A stretch of DNA of 64,000 nucleotides from Salinarimonas rosea DSM 21201. GTDB taxonomy: Bacteria > Pseudomonadota > Alphaproteobacteria > Rhizobiales > Beijerinckiaceae. The DNA lies in the NCBI RefSeq assembly GCF_000429045.1, contig NZ_AUBC01000004.1:1-64000 (forward strand). The letters run 5' to 3'. Shown here piece by piece: positions 17,543-25,475 of this stretch. Below the pieces are notes generated by a model. The model saw nothing but the letters and a program-made list of their open reading frames with translations, was not told the origin of the DNA and did not search any database. The position numbers were made by a program, and so were the translations under genes. How positions within the stretch are numbered: the stretch's first letter is position 1; every line of letters starts with the position of its first letter.

Positions 17543-19065
17543 CCGTCCTCGTACGGGTCGACGCCTCGCGCGAGCGAGGCCTCGGCCATCTCGCGCGCTG
17601 CCTCGCGCTGGCGGACGCGCTGCGCGCGCGCGGCGCGTCCACGGTATTCGCCAGCCTGGACCTCCCGTCGGCGGCCAAGGCGCTGATCGCGGCGCAGGGT
17701 CACGCCGCCCTCGACCTGCCGCCGCTCGCGGGAGGGGTGGCGGCGAGCGTGGCGGCGCTCGGCCCCGAACGGGAATGGCCCGCCGACGCGCAGGATGCGG
17801 ATGCCGCCGCGACGCGTGCGGCCGCCCGAGCCGCGGGATACGATCCCGCGCGGATCGTCGTCGACCACTACGGCCTCGGCCGGGCCTGGGAGGCTCGGGT
17901 CGCCGAGGACGGGGCGCTCGTCGCGGCGATCGACGATCTCGGGCGTGCGCACGCCTGCGCGCTCGTCGTCGACCAGAATGCCGGGCGCGACCGTCACGAT
18001 CCCTACGTGGATCGCGTGCCCGCCTCGTGCCGGAGGCTGCTCGGGCCGCGCTACGCCATGCTGCGGGGGGAATTCGCGGAGCTGCACCGCGTGGCCCGGG
18101 CGCGATCGGGACCGGTCGCGCGCATCCTCGTCTCGGTCGGCGGCGCCGATTCCGGCGACGCTACCGGAGCCGTGCTCGCGGCGATCACGCGGGCGGGGCT
18201 CGCCGATCGCGTGCTCGACGTGGTCGTCGGCGCGCTCTACCCGCATCTCGAGCGCCTGCGCAGCGCCTGCGCCCCCCTGCAGCAGGTGACGCTGCACGTG
18301 CAGACCGACCGTCTCGCCGAGCTGATGACGCTCGCCGATCTGGCGGTGGGTGCGGGGGGCGGCACGACCTGGGAGCGGTGCGCACTCGGCGTCCCGAGCC
18401 TCGTGCTCACGCTCGCGGAGAACCAGCGCGCGCCGGTGCGCGCCGCGGCGGCGGAGGGGCTCGTCTACGCGCCCGACGTAGCGCCCGGCGACATCGAGGG
18501 GCTGGCGATCCATCTCGCGGCGCTGGACGCGAACGCGTCCCTGCGCGGGTTCCTCTCGGCGCGCGGCCTGGCGCGCGTCGACGGCGGCGGAGCCGCGCGC
18601 GTCGCCGCGGCGATCCTCCCGGCTCCGATCGCGCTGCGCCCGGCGACCCTCGCCGACGCCGAGGCGCTCCACGCCTGGCGCAACGATCCGGAGGTGCGGG
18701 CGGTCTCGCGCGAGAGCGACCCGATCCACTTCGACGGGCACCTCTCCTGGCTCGGCCGCGTCCTCGCCGATCCCGACCGGGATCTGCTGATCGGCGAGGC
18801 GGAAGGCGGCCCCGTCGGCGTCCTGCGGTTCGACCGGAGCGGGGAGGAGGCGGAGGTCTCGATCTACCTCGTTCCGGGTGCGTCCGGGCGCGGTGCCGGG
18901 ACCGATCTCCTGCTTGCAGGATGTGACTGGCTGCGGCAGAACCGGCCCGGGATGCGCGTCGTCGTCGCCGAGGTCCTGGGCGGCAACGCGCGCTCCGCGG
19001 CGCTCTTCGAGCGCTGCGGCTTCACCGAACGCTCCCGACGCTACACGCGAGGACTCGACACATGA
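17539..19065 (+). CDS. pseG: PseG-PseH fusion: UDP-2,4-diacetamido-2,4,6-trideoxy-beta-L-altropyranose hydrolase plus N-acetyltransferase
   Basis: A 508-residue fusion starting at a GTG that overlaps the pseF stop. Residues 1 to about 345 are PseG, which removes UDP: LVRVDASRERGLGHLARCLAL carries the catalytic-His loop, and ILVSVGGADSGDATGAVL and AVGAGGGTTWERCALGVPSLV are the nucleotide-binding half. Residues from about 355 are a GNAT domain like PseH: IALRPATLADAEALHAWRND, DGHLSWLGRVL and the CoA loop GASGRGAGTDLLL; PseH acetylates the 4-amino group. Separate genes encode these steps in Campylobacter and Helicobacter. The acetyltransferase acts before the hydrolase in the pathway, so the fusion joins consecutive steps. 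The next gene overlaps by four bases. Confidence 0.9.
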   Translation: MTVLVRVDASRERGLGHLARCLALADALRARGASTVFASLDLPSAAKALIAAQGHAALDLPPLAGGVAASVAALGPEREWPADAQDADAAATRAAARAAGYDPARIVVDHYGLGRAWEARVAEDGALVAAIDDLGRAHACALVVDQNAGRDRHDPYVDRVPASCRRLLGPRYAMLRGEFAELHRVARARSGPVARILVSVGGADSGDATGAVLAAITRAGLADRVLDVVVGALYPHLERLRSACAPLQQVTLHVQTDRLAELMTLADLAVGAGGGTTWERCALGVPSLVLTLAENQRAPVRAAAAEGLVYAPDVAPGDIEGLAIHLAALDANASLRGFLSARGLARVDGGGAARVAAAILPAPIALRPATLADAEALHAWRNDPEVRAVSRESDPIHFDGHLSWLGRVLADPDRDLLIGEAEGGPVGVLRFDRSGEEAEVSIYLVPGASGRGAGTDLLLAGCDWLRQNRPGMRVVVAEVLGGNARSAALFERCGFTERSRRYTRGLDT

Positions 19066-20117
19066 GCGCGACGGACGTCATCCACATCGCGGGCCGCCCG
19101 GTCGGGCCGGGGCACCGGCCGTTCGTCATCGCCGAGATGTCCGGCAACCACAACGGCGACATCGCGCGCGCGCTCGCGCTGCTCGATGCGGCGCGGGCGG
19201 CGGGCGCGGATGCCGTGAAGCTCCAGACCTACACCGCGGACACGATCACCATCGACAGCGATCGTCCCGAGTTCCTGATCGAGGACGGGCCGTGGAAGGG
19301 CCGGCGGCTGCACGAGCTCTACGGCGAGGCGCACACGCCGTGGGAGTGGCACGAGGAGCTGTTCGCGCACGCGGCCAAGATCGGGATCGCGATCTTTTCG
19401 ACACCCTTCGACGACACGGCGGTGGACCTGCTGGAGCGGCTCGGTGCGCCCGCCTACAAGATCGCCTCGTTCGAGATGATCGACCTGCCGCTCGTGGCGC
19501 GCGTCGCGCGCGCCGGCAAGCCGATGATCGTCTCGACCGGGATGGCGAGCCTCGACGAGATCGGCGAGGCGGTCGAGACGGCGCGGGCCAACGGCTGCCG
19601 CGACCTCGTGCTCCTGCACTGCGTCTCGAGCTATCCCTCTCCGATCGAGGAGACGAACCTGCGGCGCATCCCGGAGCTGGCGCGTCGCTTCGGCGTCCAC
19701 GCGGGCCTCTCCGACCATTCGATGGGCCTGACCGTGCCGATCGCTGCCACGGCCCTCGGCGCGGTGGCGATCGAGAAGCACTTCACGCTCGCGCGCGCCG
19801 ACGGCGGTGTCGACAGCGCCTTCTCGCTCGAGAAGGAGGAGCTGGCGGACATGGTGCGTGCCGTCAGCGACGCGCACGCTGCGCTCGGCGACGGCGTCTT
19901 CCGTCGCGCGGCCGCGGAGGAGGGCAGCCTCAAGTTCCGCCGCTCGCTGTTCGTGGTCGAGGACGTGGCGGAGGGCGCGGAGATCACACGCGCCAACGTG
20001 CGCTCGATCCGCCCCGGCTACGGCCTCGCCCCCAAGCACCTGCCCGAGGTGCTCGGCCGCCGCGCCCGCCGCCCCCTCGCCCGCGGCGAGCCGCTGGCGT
20101 GGGACATGCTGGGGTGA
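19062..20117 (+). CDS. pseI: Pseudaminic acid synthase, PseI
   Basis: Condenses 2,4-diacetamido-2,4,6-trideoxy-L-altrose with phosphoenolpyruvate to give pseudaminic acid. The 351-residue protein has an NeuB-type TIM barrel (FVIAEMSGNHNGDI; CVSSYPSPIEETNLRRIPEL; GLSDHSMGL; AIEKHFTL) and a C-terminal SAF/antifreeze-like domain from about residue 290 (EITRANVRSIRPGYGLAPKHL). The HNGDI and the LRRI pattern favour PseI over sialic or legionaminic acid synthases. It ends the long overlapping operon, which has run since 4,920 with no sizeable gap other than 14,476-14,643. Confidence 0.94.
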   Translation: MSATDVIHIAGRPVGPGHRPFVIAEMSGNHNGDIARALALLDAARAAGADAVKLQTYTADTITIDSDRPEFLIEDGPWKGRRLHELYGEAHTPWEWHEELFAHAAKIGIAIFSTPFDDTAVDLLERLGAPAYKIASFEMIDLPLVARVARAGKPMIVSTGMASLDEIGEAVETARANGCRDLVLLHCVSSYPSPIEETNLRRIPELARRFGVHAGLSDHSMGLTVPIAATALGAVAIEKHFTLARADGGVDSAFSLEKEELADMVRAVSDAHAALGDGVFRRAAAEEGSLKFRRSLFVVEDVAEGAEITRANVRSIRPGYGLAPKHLPEVLGRRARRPLARGEPLAWDMLG

Positions 20118-20135
20118 GAGGGCGCACGGCTTCGG

Positions 20136-20156
20136 CGACGCGCGTGACTCGCGTCG
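20136..20156 (+). terminator. Possible hairpin after pseI
   Basis: A 7-bp stem CGACGCG / CGCGTCG with a 7-base loop begins 19 bases after the pseI stop. No T-run follows, so it is at best a weak intrinsic terminator or an RNA 3'-end stabiliser. Confidence 0.3.
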
Positions 20157-20157
20157 A

Positions 20158-20290
20158 TCACCGGGGATCTTCGGCAGGGGTCATCACCCACGGACGGAAG
20201 AAGGGCAGCACTTCCGTCTCGCCGACGATGAAGCCGAAGAGCATCCTGCCGAGCAGGTCGAGACGCAAACGGAACGACGCCCTCGCCTGA
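20158..20290 (-). pseudogene. Possible 3' remnant of a lost gene
   Basis: On the minus strand this stretch reads as a protein-like end, LDLLGRMLFGFIVGETEV followed by LPFFRPWVMTPAEDPR and a stop, with G or C at nearly every third position as in real genes of this genome. Upstream of it (20,291-20,523) the same frame turns into low-complexity noise, so only a tail seems to survive. I do not recognise the family. The whole 406-base gap 20,118-20,523 otherwise shows only a hairpin after pseI and a possible promoter before the next gene. It could also be a very short gene of its own (28 codons from the internal ATG) or chance. Confidence 0.3.
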
Positions 20291-20474
20291 CCTCGGTCGT
20301 CGGCAGCAACAAAGCCGGACGGCCTGGGCGGTCCGCCACACGCTTGCCCCGAAGGACGGCTCGAAGCAACTCCGCGCCCCGGACAAGCAGGCGCCGGAGT
20401 GCTCCGTACGCCCCCCGCGAGCACGGCTCGGTTCGTCCGGCATGCTTCTCGCCCGCGGTCGCGGCGCGGCACCC

Positions 20475-20503
20475 TTGCCAGGGCGGGAGGCCGGGTGTAG
20501 AGC
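20475..20503 (+). promoter_or_regulatory. Possible sigma-70-type promoter for the GT2 gene
   Basis: TTGCCA, 17 bases, then TAGAGC, about 20 bases upstream of the ATG at 20,524, which has a good ribosome site (GGAG 9 bases upstream). The minus-10 match is only moderate. Confidence 0.3.
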
Positions 20504-20523
20504 GGCGCATCTTGGAGTAAAGC

Positions 20524-21285
20524 ATGAAGATCAGCGTCGTCACCGCGAGCTTCAACTCGGCCGCGACCATCGAGGAGACGCTGCGGTCGGTCAACTCGCA
20601 GACCCATCCGGACATCGAGCACATCGTCGTCGACGGCGCCTCACGCGACGCCACGATGGAGATCGTCCGGTCCTTGGGCGAGCGCGTGGCGGTCGCGGTG
20701 TCCGAACCGGACCGCGGCATCTACGACGCCATGAACAAGGGTCTCGCCCTCGCCACCGGCGATGTGGTCGGCTTCCTCAACTCGGACGACGTCTACGCCC
20801 GGGACGACGCACTCGCGCTGCTCGCGGCGGCGATAGAGCGGGACGGCACCGACGCCGCTTACGGCGACCTCGTCTTCGTGCCGGAGGACGACACCTCGCG
20901 CGTCGTGCGCTACTGGCGCTCGCGCCCCTACGAGCCGGGCCTGTGCGCACGCGGCTGGATGCCGGCGCACCCGACCTTCTACGTGAGGACCGAGATGTAC
21001 CGGCGCCACGGCGTCTTCGATCTCGATTACCGCTACGCGGCCGATTTCGAGATCTGCCTGCGCCTGCTCGACGTCGGCGGCGTCCGCGCGAGCTACGTCC
21101 CGCAGACGCTCGTGCGCATGCGCATGGGCGGTCACTCGACGGGCAGCGTGCGCGCCATCGCGCGCTCGAACGTCGAGTCCGCCCGCGCCTGCCGCAAGCA
21201 CGGCCTCCCCGGCGGGCCGCTGTTCATCGCCCGCAAGCTCTCGCGCAAGGTGCCCGAGCTGCTCCGGCGGCCGCGGGAGGCGTGA
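20524..21285 (+). CDS. Family 2 glycosyltransferase
   Basis: A 253-residue cytoplasmic GT-A glycosyltransferase. It has the nucleotide-binding start KISVVTASFNSAATIEETLRS, HIVVDGASRDAT, the SEPDRGIYDAMNKGLALATG segment and the metal-binding NSDD at about residue 88. This subgroup (WcaA/WaaE-like) adds single sugars to lipid-linked repeat units. The ATG follows a GGAGTAAAGC ribosome site. It starts the second part of the polysaccharide locus, and the gene for the Wzy-like protein begins two bases after its stop. Confidence 0.9.
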   Translation: MKISVVTASFNSAATIEETLRSVNSQTHPDIEHIVVDGASRDATMEIVRSLGERVAVAVSEPDRGIYDAMNKGLALATGDVVGFLNSDDVYARDDALALLAAAIERDGTDAAYGDLVFVPEDDTSRVVRYWRSRPYEPGLCARGWMPAHPTFYVRTEMYRRHGVFDLDYRYAADFEICLRLLDVGGVRASYVPQTLVRMRMGGHSTGSVRAIARSNVESARACRKHGLPGGPLFIARKLSRKVPELLRRPREA

Positions 21286-21286
21286 C

Positions 21287-22636
21287 GTGGCCGGCGGCGG
21301 TGCGAGCAAGAGCGACCGGCCCGTCACGGCGCGCGACGCGGGCGCGGCGCGCCTCGGCGAGCGCGTCGCCTATGCGATCGCGGCGGCGGTGCCGCTTCTC
21401 CTCGTCTACCTGCGGGAGGTCACCGACGCCGCCGCCGTAGCCGCGGCGCTCCTCCTGGTTCTCGCGGCGCATCGCACGGGTCGCCTGGGGGATGTTGTCG
21501 CGCGGGTCCGCGGCGCGTTGACGACGCCCGCCGGCCTCGCCGTCCTCGCGGCTCTCGCCCTCCTGGCGACGTCGCTCGCCTGGAGCCTCGCGCCCGAGCG
21601 TGGCGCCATGCACTTCAGGCACATGGCGGGGGTCGCGGCCCTCTCCGTCGTTGCGGCGGCCGCCGCCTCGGTCGGGACCCTGCGAGTCGACTCCCGCGCG
21701 GTCGCCGTCGCGCTGGGGCTGGCGGCGATCGTCCTGATCATCGAGCACCTCAGCGGCGCCTTCGTTCGCGGCATCATCGGCGTGCGCACGGAGATCCACC
21801 AGCTCAATCGGGCGGCCGTGGCGATCGCTGTCTTCCTGCCGCTCTCCGTCGCGCTTCTGGCTCGGGAGCGGCGCTGGCTCGCGGCGATGCTGTTGGTCGC
21901 CCTGTGCTCGATCGCGGTCATGCGCCTCACGAGCGAGTCGGCGAAGCTCGCGCTCCTGGCGTTCATCCTCGTGGCTCCCGCGTCACTCCTCGCCCCGCGA
22001 GCCACGCGCGGCGCGCTCGCGGCCCTCATGGGTCTCGGCATGATCATCGTTCCGCTCGCCTCGGGGCTCGTGGAGACGTACCTACCGGACGTGGTCCACC
22101 GCATCGTGGGGCCGAGCTCCATCGGGATCCGCGCCGAGATATGGTCGGCCTTCGCACGCTTCGGCTGGGAGCGGCCGCTGTTCGGCTACGGAGTCGAGGG
22201 CGCCTACGGGTTCGTCGCGGCCATGCCCGCGGGCATCCTCTCCGAGCGAGAAGCGTTCCTGATGAGCCTCAGCCACCCGCACAACGCACCGCTCCAGGTG
22301 ATGTTCGAGCTGGGGCTCTTCGGCGCCGTGCTCTTCGGGTTGGCAATCTGGATCGGCATACGTGCCATCCCGCAGATGCGGCGTGTACTCGAGGCGGCGG
22401 CAATGTCTTCGGTGGCCGGCTTCTATGTCGTCGCCGCCGTCAGCCACGGAGCTTGGCAGTCCTGGTTCTATTCACTCGGCATACTTCTCGCGCTTTTGTT
22501 CGTATCTGCGTGCCGCCGCGATCCCGAGCGCGAGGGTGGCGGCGACACCGACGCGGCTTTTCCTTTGATCACAGATCGTTTGCGTGATACTCGCACCCCG
22601 ACATCGTCGAATCCCCGGAAGTTCCGCCGCACATGA
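21287..22636 (+). CDS. O-antigen ligase/polymerase-like membrane protein (Wzy/WaaL family)
   Basis: A 449-residue protein from a GTG start with GGGAGG seven bases upstream. About ten hydrophobic helices are followed by a large periplasmic loop with the family hallmark: FGWERPLFGYGVEGAYGF and, 35-40 residues later, SLSHPHNAPLQVMFELGLFG, where the His residue is conserved in Wzy_C/WaaL proteins. It either polymerises repeat units or ligates the chain to lipid A or another acceptor. The final 12 or so residues run into the start of the next gene (4-base overlap). Base composition near the 3' end is a little lower in GC than its neighbours. Confidence 0.85.
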   Translation: MAGGGASKSDRPVTARDAGAARLGERVAYAIAAAVPLLLVYLREVTDAAAVAAALLLVLAAHRTGRLGDVVARVRGALTTPAGLAVLAALALLATSLAWSLAPERGAMHFRHMAGVAALSVVAAAAASVGTLRVDSRAVAVALGLAAIVLIIEHLSGAFVRGIIGVRTEIHQLNRAAVAIAVFLPLSVALLARERRWLAAMLLVALCSIAVMRLTSESAKLALLAFILVAPASLLAPRATRGALAALMGLGMIIVPLASGLVETYLPDVVHRIVGPSSIGIRAEIWSAFARFGWERPLFGYGVEGAYGFVAAMPAGILSEREAFLMSLSHPHNAPLQVMFELGLFGAVLFGLAIWIGIRAIPQMRRVLEAAAMSSVAGFYVVAAVSHGAWQSWFYSLGILLALLFVSACRRDPEREGGGDTDAAFPLITDRLRDTRTPTSSNPRKFRRT

Positions 22637-24582
22637 GCGAGAGACGCAAGAGACCGTCCTGGAAGCGGGTCTTCGCCGGCGCGCACGACGCAGTCATGGC
22701 CGGGCTCGCGCTGTTCCTGGCGTTGACCGCGCGCTTCGACTCGGCAGACTGGCCGGACGATCGTCTCCTCGCGACCTGGATCATCGGCTTCGTCGCGATA
22801 TCGGCCACCACCTTCCGCGTCTTCGGCCTCGGGCGCGGGATGTGGCGCTTCGCGTCGATCTCGGACCTGCGCGCGATCGTTTTCGCGAGCACGGTCGCCG
22901 TCCTCGCGTTCCTGCTCGTCCTGTTCCTTGTGAATCGGCTCGAAGGCTTTCCGCGGGCCGCCGCCCTGATGACCTGGTTCACGCTCGTGGTGCTCCTCGG
23001 CGCGCCGCGCCTGCTCTACCGGGCGCTGAAAGACGGCGTGCTGCCGAGCCTTCGGCGGGAGCCCGCGGATGCGGAGGTCGAGACGCTGCTCGTCGTCGGC
23101 ACGGCCGCGGAGGCGGACAAGGTGATCCGTACCTACGGCCTGGAGACGGCCAAGCGCTACAAGGTGCGCGGGATCGTCGACTTCACGCCCAAAAAGGCCG
23201 GCCGCGACGTCCGCGGCGTGCCCATCATCGGCCATTTCGGGGAGCTCGAGGACATCGTGGCGCGGCTCGCCCGCGGCGGCACGAAGATCGACGCGATCGT
23301 GCTCGCCCCCAACGAGAACAAGTCGCGCCTCCAGGAGGCGACCGTCGCGGCGGCGAAGATCGGGCTTCCGGTTCGCCGGATCGCCAAGACTGCGCTCACG
23401 GGCAGCGAGCCGAGCTTCGAGAGCATCACGCTCGAGGATCTCCTCGGTCGCCGGCCGGTGAGCCTCAAGCTCGACTACGTACGTTCGCTGGTGCACGAGC
23501 GCGTGGTGCTCGTGACCGGGGCGGGTGGCAGCATCGGCTCCGAGATCGCGCGCCAGATCGCCGCGCACGGGCCCTCCCGGCTCATCGTGCTCGATCACTC
23601 GGAGTATGCGCTCTACGAGATCGACCAGGAGCTGGGCACGCGCCACCGCGACGTACCCCGCCGCGCCGTGATCGCCAGTGTGCGCGACGTCGAGCGCATC
23701 GGCGAGATCATGGCGACGGAGCGCCCGCACGTCGTCTTCCACGCCGCCGCGCTCAAGCACGTGCCTCTCGTCGAGGCGAACGTATGCGAGGGCGTGCTCA
23801 CGAACGTCGTCGGCACACGGGTCGTGGCGGATGCGGCCATGCGCTGCGGCGCTGCGGCGATGGTGCTGATCTCCACGGACAAGGCGATCCGCCCCACGAA
23901 CGTGATGGGCGCGACCAAGCGGGCAGCGGAGGTGTACTGCCAGGCACTCGACCTCAGCGGATCGTGTACGCGGTATCACACCGTTCGCTTCGGCAACGTG
24001 CTGGGCTCGACCGGCTCGGTCGTGCCGCTGTTCAAGCGCCAGATCATGGCGGGTGGACCCGTCACCGTGACGCATCCGGACATGCGCCGCTACTTCATGA
24101 CGATCCGCGAGGCGACGGAACTCGTCATGCAGGCGGCGGGCGTCGGCATGGTCCTGCCGGATCGCGGGCGCATCTTCGTCCTCGACATGGGCGAGCCCGT
24201 GCGCATCGTCGATCTCGCCCGCACGTTGATCGCGCTGGCGGGCCTGCGTCCCGACGAGGACATCAAGATCGCCTACAGCGGGCTGCGCCCGGGCGAGAAG
24301 CTCTTCGAGGAGCTGTTCGATCCCTCCGAGGTCACGGTCCCCGCGGGCGTCGATGGCGTGTTCGTCGCCTCCGTCCGCGCGGTCGAGCGCGACGTCGCGC
24401 AGCGCACGGTCGAGAGGCTCGAAGCCGCAGCCGAAGCGGGAGATGCCCGCGCCGCCCGTCGGCTTCTCGCCGAGCTGGTTCCCGAACTGCCGGTCGACCC
24501 GGCGCAGGAGCGCGATCATCGCGAAGGGGCCGCCCCGTCCATCGTCGTGGCCGATGCCGAGCTGGCGCAGAGGTCGGGATGA
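22633..24582 (+). CDS. Membrane-bound nucleoside-diphosphate-sugar 4,6-dehydratase (PglF/WbpM/CapD family)
   Basis: A 649-residue protein with four N-terminal transmembrane helices (residues about 15-130), a CoA-binding-like Rossmann domain (LLVVGTAAEADKVIRTYG) and a C-terminal SDR domain from about residue 290 (VVLVTGAGGSIGSEIARQ). The catalytic segment STDKAIRPTNVMGATKR has Met in place of the usual Tyr, as in WbpM and PglF. Those enzymes convert UDP-GlcNAc to the 4-keto-6-deoxy sugar with retention at C5, leading to QuiNAc/FucNAc/bacillosamine sugars. It probably supplies the sugar used by the WecA-like transferase and the reductase at 28,627. Confidence 0.92.
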   Translation: MSERRKRPSWKRVFAGAHDAVMAGLALFLALTARFDSADWPDDRLLATWIIGFVAISATTFRVFGLGRGMWRFASISDLRAIVFASTVAVLAFLLVLFLVNRLEGFPRAAALMTWFTLVVLLGAPRLLYRALKDGVLPSLRREPADAEVETLLVVGTAAEADKVIRTYGLETAKRYKVRGIVDFTPKKAGRDVRGVPIIGHFGELEDIVARLARGGTKIDAIVLAPNENKSRLQEATVAAAKIGLPVRRIAKTALTGSEPSFESITLEDLLGRRPVSLKLDYVRSLVHERVVLVTGAGGSIGSEIARQIAAHGPSRLIVLDHSEYALYEIDQELGTRHRDVPRRAVIASVRDVERIGEIMATERPHVVFHAAALKHVPLVEANVCEGVLTNVVGTRVVADAAMRCGAAAMVLISTDKAIRPTNVMGATKRAAEVYCQALDLSGSCTRYHTVRFGNVLGSTGSVVPLFKRQIMAGGPVTVTHPDMRRYFMTIREATELVMQAAGVGMVLPDRGRIFVLDMGEPVRIVDLARTLIALAGLRPDEDIKIAYSGLRPGEKLFEELFDPSEVTVPAGVDGVFVASVRAVERDVAQRTVERLEAAAEAGDARAARRLLAELVPELPVDPAQERDHREGAAPSIVVADAELAQRSG

Positions 24583-24610
24583 GTCTCATTCGGGTTCGTG
24601 GGGAGCGGGG

Positions 24611-25396
24611 ATGAGCGAGAGTGCGCAAACGGGGCGCTTCGCATTTCTCATGTATGCGGCGAAACGCTGGCCGCTGCTGCTCGTGCCGCCGATCATTGCC
24701 GGAGCAGCATTGCTCCTGACGATTCGGACGGAGGTGCGTGTCGTCGGGCATGCCGCGTCCGTCGACCTCGCGCTGACGGACTGGCAGCGACAGAGAGTCG
24801 CTCTGATCGCCGGCGAGGTCGCGCGCGACGTCGGCGGCATTGCGATCGACGTCGCGGGGAGCGACGGGGCGGTGGTGCTCAGAGCTGTCGGGCCCGGAGC
24901 CGACGCGAGCGAAGGTGTCATCCGTGAGACAATCGAGGCATTGCGGGCGGACGACCTCTTCTGGCGCGAACGCAGGGACGCGGACGCCGAGCGGATGCGT
25001 CTCGAACGGCTGCGCGCAATCGTTGCCGACGTGCTCAATGAACTGGCCAGGCGTTTGCGCGACGTTCGTCGACTCTCGGACGTGGCGGAGTTCTCCGCTT
25101 CGACAATCGAGCTGCTTCGCTTCGCGGAGGAACTCGACCAATCGCTCGCCGACACCCAGTCCCTTGTGGAGCTGCTTTCGGCAGATCCCGTCATATCGGA
25201 CGTACGCACCGTCGCGTTGTCTTCGGTCGAGCCGGAGCGTCGATACGTCGCCTTCACGGGCGCTGTCGGGGTCCTCGCGCTCGTGCTCCTCGTCCTGTGG
25301 CTGCGCTTCGAGAAGAGTCGCGGCGGCACATTGTGGCGAGGGCGCCTCGCGCCGCTGCTGGCGACGCTGCGCTCGCGCCCGACGTTCAAGCCGTGA
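24611..25396 (+). CDS. Two-TM Wzz-like (chain-length determinant topology) protein, unknown
   Basis: From the ATG at 24,611 (ribosome site GGGGAGCGGGG) the protein is 261 residues. One hydrophobic helix lies at about residues 20-37 and another at about 214-232. Between them is a largely helical, charged periplasmic segment rich in Arg, Glu and Leu. This N- and C-terminal two-helix topology is that of Wzz chain-length regulators, which set polymer length with Wzy. It is short for the family and lacks any kinase domain. No recognisable Wzz proline-rich motif is seen before the second helix. Codon use is somewhat less GC-biased than in neighbours. The identity rests on topology and context. Confidence 0.55.
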   Translation: MSESAQTGRFAFLMYAAKRWPLLLVPPIIAGAALLLTIRTEVRVVGHAASVDLALTDWQRQRVALIAGEVARDVGGIAIDVAGSDGAVVLRAVGPGADASEGVIRETIEALRADDLFWRERRDADAERMRLERLRAIVADVLNELARRLRDVRRLSDVAEFSASTIELLRFAEELDQSLADTQSLVELLSADPVISDVRTVALSSVEPERRYVAFTGAVGVLALVLLVLWLRFEKSRGGTLWRGRLAPLLATLRSRPTFKP

Positions 25397-25475
25397 CGCG
25401 AAGCGTCGGGCGCGATAAGAAACACCCGTGGGCTACCGATCGACCATGCGCGCCGCGCATGCGAAGGAGAGAACG

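Noticed and set aside
15675-20117. Legionaminic or sialic acid pathway
   Set aside because: PseB is of the inverting short type, and PseC, PseG and PseI have pseudaminate-pathway signatures; no NeuC/LegG or LegB-type set is present.
22468-24519. 683-codon open frame on the minus strand
   Set aside because: Antisense shadow of the 4,6-dehydratase gene, which carries clear catalytic motifs.
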